A DNA stretch of 10,971 nucleotides from an uncultured Eubacteriales bacterium (GTDB taxonomy: Bacteria > Bacillota > Clostridia > Peptostreptococcales > Anaerovoracaceae). Positions 6,986-10,971 of this stretch are shown piece after piece. A program made the translations under genes and the position numbers. The notes under the pieces are model-generated. The model saw nothing but the letters and a program-made list of their open reading frames with translations. It was not told the DNA's origin and did no database searches. Each line of letters begins with the position of its first letter. Position 1 is the first letter of the stretch. The stretch is taken from positions 1 to 10,971 of the forward strand of contig CADBSP010000019.1 in assembly GCA_902797405.1 (NCBI GenBank), written 5' to 3'.

Positions 6986-7051
6986 TTTTTCACCTCCTTT
7001 CTTTATAAGGTATTTTCTGCACGCAAAAATGCGCACAATAGTACAAATTAC

Positions 7052-7080
7052 AGTATATAGAAAAGACTTCCAATCGTCAA
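7052..7080 (-). promoter_or_regulatory. Sigma-A type promoter of the yacL-ispF-proS-cysS-mrnC-dfrA unit
   Basis: On the minus strand TTGACG (7080-7075) and TATACT (7057-7052) are 17 bp apart, each one base from the housekeeping consensus. Transcription would begin near 7045, giving a leader of about 60 nt before the ATG at 6985. No equally good promoter is seen in the downstream gaps of the unit. Confidence 0.8.
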
Positions 7081-7170
7081 GGTTAGGCAAAATGGTGATC
7101 GTGTAAAGTAGTTGTGGAGTTTTCAAAAAATAAAACAGAGGTCGAATCCAAAGTGATAAACTTCCCTGCC

Positions 7171-7199
7171 TTTTATCAAAATGCTAAATGTGTTAAAAT
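7171..7199 (+). promoter_or_regulatory. Possible extended -10 promoter for the response regulator gene
   Basis: TGTTAAAAT at 7191-7199 fits an extended -10 (TGn followed by TAAAAT, five of six matches). The -35 hexamer 17 bp upstream, TTTTAT, is weak. If used, the leader to the ATG at 7347 would be about 140 nt. Other AT-rich hexamers in this gap are nearly as good, so this is a tentative choice. Confidence 0.35.
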
Positions 7200-7346
7200 T
7201 ATGAGGATATTATCATCAAAATATCACCTAAATGATGTATTATACCGCCATGAACTATTCGGGATTATTCCTATCATTACCAGCATCTTTCGATGGAAGT
7301 ACGAAGAATAGTTTGGCGTCCTTTGATGTAAGTGGGAGGGATAGTT

Positions 7347-8024
7347 ATGTATAAACTTTTGATCGTAGATGATGAACCTAAAATCAGAGAGGTTATTAGG
7401 GAATACGCTGAGTTTAACGGATATGAAGTTGCAGAAGCAGAAGATGGCATGAGCGCATTAGGGCTTTGTAAGCTTAATAAATACGATTTGATTATTCTGG
7501 ATATTATGATGCCTAAACTCGACGGATTCTCGGCTTGCAAGGAAATAAAGAAGATTCAGGATGTTCCTATCATAATGCTTTCCGCTAGAGGTGAAGAATA
7601 CGACAAGCTTTTTGGGTTTGAGCTGGGAATCGATGATTATGTCGTGAAACCCTTTAGTCCCAAGGAACTGATGGCTCGTGTAAACGTTGTTTTGGAGAGA
7701 AGAAATAATTCCAAGAAGGAAGAAGCTCGCGATATCAATTTCGGCGGACTCTCCATAAACATGGCTGCACGTACGGTTTCCGTGGACGGCGAGAGAGTGG
7801 AACTCACCCCTAAGGAATACGAGCTTCTTTTCTACCTCATTAAGAACAAGAACATCGCTCTTTCCAGAGATAAACTCTTATCGGATATCTGGGGCTATGA
7901 TTTCTTTGGCGACGACAGAACCATCGACACGCACATCAAAAACCTCAGGAATAACCTGGGTCCTTACAGAGACTATATCGTAACCCTAAGAGGGGTAGGT
8001 TATAAATTCGAGTACGAAGAATAG
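7347..8024 (+). CDS. OmpR/PhoB-family response regulator
   Basis: Cytoplasmic DNA-binding regulator of 225 residues. The receiver domain (1-120) has acidic residues D8 and D9 in LIVDDE, phosphoacceptor D52 in LIILDIMMPKLDG, S79 in IIMLSA (the Thr/Ser switch), and K101 in YVVKPFSP. The winged-helix output domain (about 130-225) shows the usual ELTPKEYELLFYL, the recognition-helix segment DDRTIDTHIKNLRNNLG, and the wing end LRGVGYKFE. The ATG at 7347 has GGGAGG 7 nt upstream (7334-7339) and gives the standard MYKLLIVDDE start. The kinase gene follows with no gap, so the two are coupled and form a cognate pair. The stimulus and targets cannot be told from sequence. Confidence 0.95.
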   Translation: MYKLLIVDDEPKIREVIREYAEFNGYEVAEAEDGMSALGLCKLNKYDLIILDIMMPKLDGFSACKEIKKIQDVPIIMLSARGEEYDKLFGFELGIDDYVVKPFSPKELMARVNVVLERRNNSKKEEARDINFGGLSINMAARTVSVDGERVELTPKEYELLFYLIKNKNIALSRDKLLSDIWGYDFFGDDRTIDTHIKNLRNNLGPYRDYIVTLRGVGYKFEYEE

Positions 8025-9512
8025 GTGATAGGATTGGAGAAGAGCTCTCGCTTTGATTTCAATAGCATACGTTTTCGCGTATGGGGGTATTTCGTCATAT
8101 TCTCAGTTATTATGCTGGGATTGGTCTGGACTCTCCAGACCTATTTTCTTGGTGCTTTCTACGAGAATATGAAGCTTAGGGAAACCGAAAAAATCGCCTC
8201 TGCTTTGATTAGGGAGTTTCATTCCGAAGATGATATTACCGATTTTTATTATTTACTCTCGGAGACCGTCGACCAATCAGACTTATACATACGAGTAGAG
8301 ACCGGTGACGGAATCAACCTTTTTTCTCCGGAATATTCCTCTGCTCCCCAGACCTCTATCTATGGCAATGTTGCGGCACTCAGGCTCCGACTTTTGGAAA
8401 ACGAATTCTCTGCGTATTCGGAAGTCATTCCGGGAGCAAAGGGAGCAAAAACTCTCGCCTATGCATGTTATCTGCATAAGGCAACAGAAGGCGCCGACTT
8501 GGACAATATGAAGAATAGCGTGATGCTCTATATCTTCTCTCCCCTTTTCCCCGTGCAATCAACTATTGTTATCATCAAGCGACAGCTTATGTACATAACC
8601 ATCATAGCTTTGCTCCTGGCTTTTGCTATGGCTCTCTATTTGGCCACGCATATAAGCAAGCCCATAAATAACATCACCAAATCCGCCGCGGAAATGGGCC
8701 AGGGAAATTACGGAGTTCAGTTTAACGGTGGACCCTACACTGAAATACGGGAACTTGCAGACACTCTGACAAACGCATCCCGCGAATTGGAAAAGACGGA
8801 CATGTATCAAAAGGATTTGATTGCTAACGTCAGCCATGACCTTAAGACGCCTCTTACGATGATTAAATCCTATGCAGAAATGATAAGAGACCTGTCCGGA
8901 GATAGTCCTGTTAAACGCGAGCAGCATCTGGGAGTTATTATAGAAGAAGCTGACAGGCTAAATGTTTTGGTGGATGACATGCTCACCATGTCCAGGATGC
9001 AGCGAAGAAAGATTGAACTGGAGAAGCACGATTTTGATTTGGCGGGACTAATTGAATCTCTTTTGTCATCATACGATATTTTGGCAGATAAGGAAGGTTA
9101 CCATATTCAGTACGTTAATCCTGGTCCGATGATGGTTAATGCCGACGAAGCCAGAATCAAGCAGGTTGTTTCCAATTTAGTGAACAACGCAGTTAAGTAT
9201 TGCGGAGAGGATAAAACCATCATAGTCAATGTAAAGAAAGTCGCTCGAAGGGTTCGTTGCGAAGTGATTGACCATGGGCAGGGAATTGCTCCCGATGAAA
9301 TCAGCCATGTTTGGGAGAGATACTATAAGTCCAGCACCCACCACGTAAGACCCACTGAAGGAAGCGGCCTGGGACTATCTATTGTAAAGGAATTTCTTAC
9401 AATGCATAAGGCCAAATACGGGGTGACGAGCAAAGTCGGAAAGGGAAGCACATTCTGGTTCGAGCTGGACCAGGTCAAGGAGAAAAGAATCAAGCGACAG
9501 GGATCCAGCTAG
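8025..9512 (+). CDS. Sensor histidine kinase (two TM, HAMP, HisKA, HATPase)
   Basis: Membrane sensor kinase of 495 residues, partner of the regulator before it. Order: cytoplasmic N-terminus, TM1 about 18-40, an extracellular region about 41-187 with no fold I recognise, TM2 about 188-208, HAMP about 208-260, HisKA with phosphoacceptor H271 in ANVSHDLKTPLTMI, then HATPase with N-box NLVNNAVKY (384-392), G1 DHGQGI (416-421), F-box-like VWERYYKS and G2 GSGLGLS (446-452). The GTG start lies directly after the regulator's TAG. An alternative is the TTG at 8034, which has AGGTGAT (8023-8029) just upstream; no ATG is near. The last codons and the stop fall in the first degenerate unit of a 30-bp tandem repeat, so the Gly-Ser-Ser end may be recent. 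Confidence 0.94.
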   Translation: MIGLEKSSRFDFNSIRFRVWGYFVIFSVIMLGLVWTLQTYFLGAFYENMKLRETEKIASALIREFHSEDDITDFYYLLSETVDQSDLYIRVETGDGINLFSPEYSSAPQTSIYGNVAALRLRLLENEFSAYSEVIPGAKGAKTLAYACYLHKATEGADLDNMKNSVMLYIFSPLFPVQSTIVIIKRQLMYITIIALLLAFAMALYLATHISKPINNITKSAAEMGQGNYGVQFNGGPYTEIRELADTLTNASRELEKTDMYQKDLIANVSHDLKTPLTMIKSYAEMIRDLSGDSPVKREQHLGVIIEEADRLNVLVDDMLTMSRMQRRKIELEKHDFDLAGLIESLLSSYDILADKEGYHIQYVNPGPMMVNADEARIKQVVSNLVNNAVKYCGEDKTIIVNVKKVARRVRCEVIDHGQGIAPDEISHVWERYYKSSTHHVRPTEGSGLGLSIVKEFLTMHKAKYGVTSKVGKGSTFWFELDQVKEKRIKRQGSS

Positions 9513-9636
9513 GATAGGTTCGACTTGGGTGATCCGGCTCTGATTAGTTTCAATCTCGGGGATTCGGCTCAGATAATTTTCAATCTCGGGGATCCGCCTC
9601 AGATTAGTTTCATTCTCGGGGATCCGCCTCAGATTA
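9502..9636. repeat. 30-bp tandem repeat after the histidine kinase, ~4.5 copies
   Basis: Full units begin at 9531, 9561 and 9591 and a partial one at 9621, each opening with GATCCGGCTC or a variant and closing with CAATCTCGGG. A degenerate 29-bp unit at 9502-9530 opens with GATCCAGCTAG and contains the stop codon of the kinase (9510-9512). The array leads straight into the hairpin at 9649. The period keeps one frame open (it would encode a ten-residue repeat such as GDPALISFNL), but the unit-to-unit changes mostly alter the amino acid, which suggests non-coding DNA. Confidence 0.92.
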
Positions 9637-9648
9637 AACTAGATAAAG

Positions 9649-9687
9649 AACCGCCATGCATGTTGGAAGTCAACGAGCATGGCGGTT
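9649..9687. terminator. Hairpin between convergent kinase and rubrerythrin genes, probable bidirectional terminator
   Basis: An 11-bp perfect stem, AACCGCCATGC (9649-9659) with GCATGGCGGTT (9677-9687). The loop contains a further GTTG-GAAGT-CAAC stem. On the plus strand it is followed by a modest T-rich tract (TCGTTATCATTT), and on the minus strand by CTTTATCT. It lies between genes that converge, as expected for a shared terminator. The T-tracts are poor, so efficiency is uncertain. Confidence 0.75.
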
Positions 9688-9726
9688 TCGTTATCATTTA
9701 TGAATTTCTAAACTCCAGTATTATAG

Positions 9727-9747
9727 ATTCTGAACTCTGAATTCTGA
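9727..9747. repeat. 7-bp microrepeat, 3 copies
   Basis: ATTCTGA, ACTCTGA and ATTCTGA follow each other directly in the 86-bp stretch between the hairpin and the rbr stop codon. It lies in the 3' region of rbr and has no evident role. Confidence 0.7.
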
Positions 9748-9773
9748 GCTACTAGTTTTTATATAATTCTGGT

Positions 9774-10385
9774 TTAATAGTTTTCAGCTTTTACCTGGAA
9801 GTATGCTTGTGGATGGTGGCATACCGGACATTCTGTTGGTGCATTCTTTGCTATTACCTGGAATCCGCAATTGCTGCACTGCCAAAGAACCTTCTCTGCC
9901 TTTTTGAATACCTTATTGGACTTGATATTCTGGGCCAGAGCCAGATATCTCTTCTCATGCTCTGCTTCGATTCTGGCGACGCCTTCCATCTGACGAGCGA
10001 GTTCTACGAAACCTTCTTCACGAGCGGTCTTTGCCATTTCCTTATACATGTCTGTCCATTCATAATTCTCGCCTTCTGCTGCGTCGATAAGGTTTTCAAA
10101 TGTTGTTCCGATTCCATGGAATGCCTTAAACCAAAGCTCTGCATGTTCCTTTTCGTTTGCTGCAGTCTCTTCAAAGATTTTGCTGATCTGTACAAATCCT
10201 TCCTTCTTTGCCTTGGATGCATAATAGGTGTACTTATTGCGAGCCTGGGATTCTCCCGAGAAAGCCGTCATCAGGTTTTCCAATGTCTTTGTTCCCTGAA
10301 GATTCTCGATAGTTGCCTGTCTCTCCTTCACCTTCTTAGCTGCCGGTTTCTTTGCAGCCGTCGTTGTCTTCTTTGTTGTTGCCAT
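9774..10385 (-). CDS. rbr: Rubrerythrin with a basic N-terminal tail
   Basis: Cytoplasmic NADH-linked peroxidase of anaerobes that reduces hydrogen peroxide at a non-haem di-iron site. The 203-residue product has a four-helix ferritin-like domain (about 32-160) with E45 in SGESQARNKY, E78 and H81 in NEKEHAE, and E140/H143 in RIEAEHEKRY, then a C-terminal rubredoxin-like domain with iron ligands C170 and C173 (CSNC) and C186 and C189 (CPVC). The start at 10385 has GGAGG 8 nt upstream (10394-10398). Residues 2-24 form a tail rich in Lys, Ala and Thr (TTKKTTTAAKKPAAKK) ahead of the usual LQGTKTLENL beginning, which most rubrerythrins lack. The gene lies 97 bp after a PerR/Fur-type repressor in the same direction, pointing to peroxide-responsive control. 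An AT-rich TATATA element near 10411 could be a weak promoter of its own. Confidence 0.96.
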   Translation of the reverse strand: MATTKKTTTAAKKPAAKKVKERQATIENLQGTKTLENLMTAFSGESQARNKYTYYASKAKKEGFVQISKIFEETAANEKEHAELWFKAFHGIGTTFENLIDAAEGENYEWTDMYKEMAKTAREEGFVELARQMEGVARIEAEHEKRYLALAQNIKSNKVFKKAEKVLWQCSNCGFQVIAKNAPTECPVCHHPQAYFQVKAENY

Positions 10386-10482
10386 AGTTCTTTCCTCCAA
10401 TTTCATTTTATATAATCTGATACAAATATTAATCTAGTTTCAGTTCTTCCGTGCTTGCTGCCCGCTACTCACATCATAGTAA

Positions 10483-10890
10483 TTATACTGCTTTCTTTGC
10501 TTTTCTGCAGTTATCGCAGGTGCCTTCCATAATGGCGGCATTGAAGGATGCCTTGTTTCCAACCTTCAAATCAAAGGTTTCCTCTGCAAGCTTTTTTAAT
10601 TTCGACATCTTGTCCTTTGATGGCCTTAGATCCTGAAGTCTGCCGCATTCCTTACAGACTAAATGGTAATGTTCCTCCAAATGTCCATCATAGCGATCGT
10701 TTCCATTACCTAAGGGAATTCGGTTAATCTCTCCAATTTCAGCCAATTGATTTAGATTTCTATATACCGTGGCAATCCCTATTCCGGGATAAACCTTTTG
10801 GGCTTCTATATATACTTCCTCTGCAGTAGGATGATCGTATGTATTTTTCATAATTTCTAAAACAACGCTTCTCTGTTTCGAGTATTTCAT
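10483..10890 (-). CDS. perR: Fur-family repressor, PerR-like
   Basis: Metal-dependent repressor of 135 residues. The DNA-binding half shows HPTAEEVY and GIGIATVYRNLNQL; the C-terminal half has structural zinc cysteines C79/C82 (CKEC) and C125/C128 (CDNC). Comparing with B. subtilis PerR, the regulatory metal ligands appear as H20 (H37), D68 in RYDG (D85), H74 and H76 in EHYHL (H91, H93) and D87 (D104). The Asp at the D85 position is the residue that marks peroxide sensors, where Fur usually has Glu. The first helix of the classical family is missing: the protein starts at MKYSKQR, about 17 residues later than B. subtilis PerR. I chose the ATG at 10890 with AGGTGAG just upstream; GTG codons at 10893 and 10899 would add only one to three residues. 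Its neighbour rbr is a typical PerR target. Fur or Zur remain possible. Confidence 0.85.
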   Translation of the reverse strand: MKYSKQRSVVLEIMKNTYDHPTAEEVYIEAQKVYPGIGIATVYRNLNQLAEIGEINRIPLGNGNDRYDGHLEEHYHLVCKECGRLQDLRPSKDKMSKLKKLAEETFDLKVGNKASFNAAIMEGTCDNCRKAKKAV

Positions 10891-10909
10891 CACCCTCACC
10901 TCTCTTTCT

Positions 10910-10939
10910 ATAATACTTACAATATACCCCTTATTTCAA
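10910..10939 (-). promoter_or_regulatory. Promoter of perR
   Basis: On the minus strand TTGAAA (10939-10934) and TATTAT (10915-10910) are 18 bp apart, each one mismatch from the sigma-A consensus. Transcription would start near 10903, leaving a very short leader with the ribosome binding site. The rbr gene could be read from the same promoter. Confidence 0.65.
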
Positions 10940-10948
10940 ATATAAAAC

Positions 10949-10963
10949 TAATAACCGTTATCA
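10949..10963. promoter_or_regulatory. Fur/PerR-box-like operator upstream of perR
   Basis: TAATAACCGTTATCA is a 7-1-7 inverted repeat with a perfect ATAAC-C-GTTAT core. It matches 11 of 14 arm positions of the Fur-type consensus TGATAATNATTATCA and about 10 of 14 of the B. subtilis PerR box. It lies 9 bp upstream of the -35 hexamer of the perR promoter, fitting autoregulation; it may instead serve a gene beyond the window. Confidence 0.5.
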
Positions 10964-10971
10964 TTTTATCA

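Larger units (their letters stand above)
6986..7346. other. Divergent spacer between the yacL operon and the two-component system
   Basis: A 361-bp AT-rich gap from which both transcription units are read. The left part holds the yacL leader and its promoter. The right part holds the long leader of the response regulator gene. An 8-bp inverted repeat, AACTATTC (7253-7260) with GAATAGTT (7306-7313), is separated by 45 bp in that leader; it may be a weak stem. I find no gene, tRNA or known riboswitch here, and no tandem repeat, which sets this spacer apart from the others in the window. Confidence 0.6.

Noticed and set aside
6986..7126. N-terminal extension of the yacL-like protein up to 7126
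   Set aside because: The extension would cover the near-consensus promoter, while the ATG at 6985 has an almost perfect Shine-Dalgarno sequence.
7253..7313. Inverted repeat AACTATTC/GAATAGTT in the response regulator leader
   Set aside because: Only 8 bp with a 45-bp gap in AT-rich DNA; too weak to call a regulatory structure.
9525..9740. Small protein of 71 residues made of ten-residue repeats
   Set aside because: It would need a TTG start without a ribosome binding site, it runs through the terminator-like hairpin, and most differences between repeat units change the amino acid.
9807..10415. 202-codon open frame on the plus strand opposite rbr
   Set aside because: It is a shadow of the rubrerythrin gene: a Cys/Leu/Phe-rich product with no family resemblance and no ribosome binding site.

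Overview
The window looks like a chromosomal segment of an anaerobic Bacillota (Clostridia-type) bacterium. The reasons are strong GGAGG-type ribosome binding sites, a YacL-ispF-proS-cysS-mrnC housekeeping gene order like that of Bacillus and Clostridium, an OmpR/HK pair, and a rubrerythrin next to a PerR/Fur-family repressor. The placement is inferred from gene content and protein style only. I see no phage, insertion sequence, CRISPR array, toxin-antitoxin pair or other recognisable mobile or defence system. Genes fill most of the window and belong to well-known families.

Layout. Positions 1-593 hold no credible gene but contain two different tandem arrays of inverted-repeat units with almost equal periods (92 and 91 bp). 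From about 7080 down to 594 on the minus strand runs one probable transcription unit: PIN/TRAM membrane protein (yacL-like), ispF (MEP isoprenoid pathway), proS and cysS (tRNA charging), mrnC (23S rRNA maturation) and dfrA (dihydrofolate reductase). It starts from a near-consensus sigma-A promoter at 7052-7080. The ispD gene that often lies between yacL and ispF is absent here. A 361-bp divergent spacer separates this unit from a plus-strand two-component system: an OmpR-type response regulator at 7347-8024 and an HAMP-HisKA sensor kinase that starts on the base after the regulator's stop codon. A hairpin at 9649-9687 lies between the converging kinase and rubrerythrin genes. The right end is an oxidative-stress pair on the minus strand: perR/fur (10483-10890), then rbr (9774-10385), with a promoter and a Fur/PerR-like operator upstream of the repressor.

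The unusual part is the spacer DNA rather than the genes. Nearly every non-coding gap on the left two-thirds, and the gap after the kinase, holds its own unrelated, degenerate tandem repeat: about 92 and 91 bp after dfrA, exactly 50 bp between mrnC and dfrA, about 27 bp between cysS and mrnC, 13 bp between proS and cysS, about 76 bp between ispF and proS, and 30 bp after the kinase. Two of the arrays start inside the 3' end of the upstream gene and include its stop codon. This suggests repeated local duplication of spacers in this genome. The two dyad-rich arrays at the left end are the best candidates for something undescribed (REP/BIME-like elements or a structured RNA).
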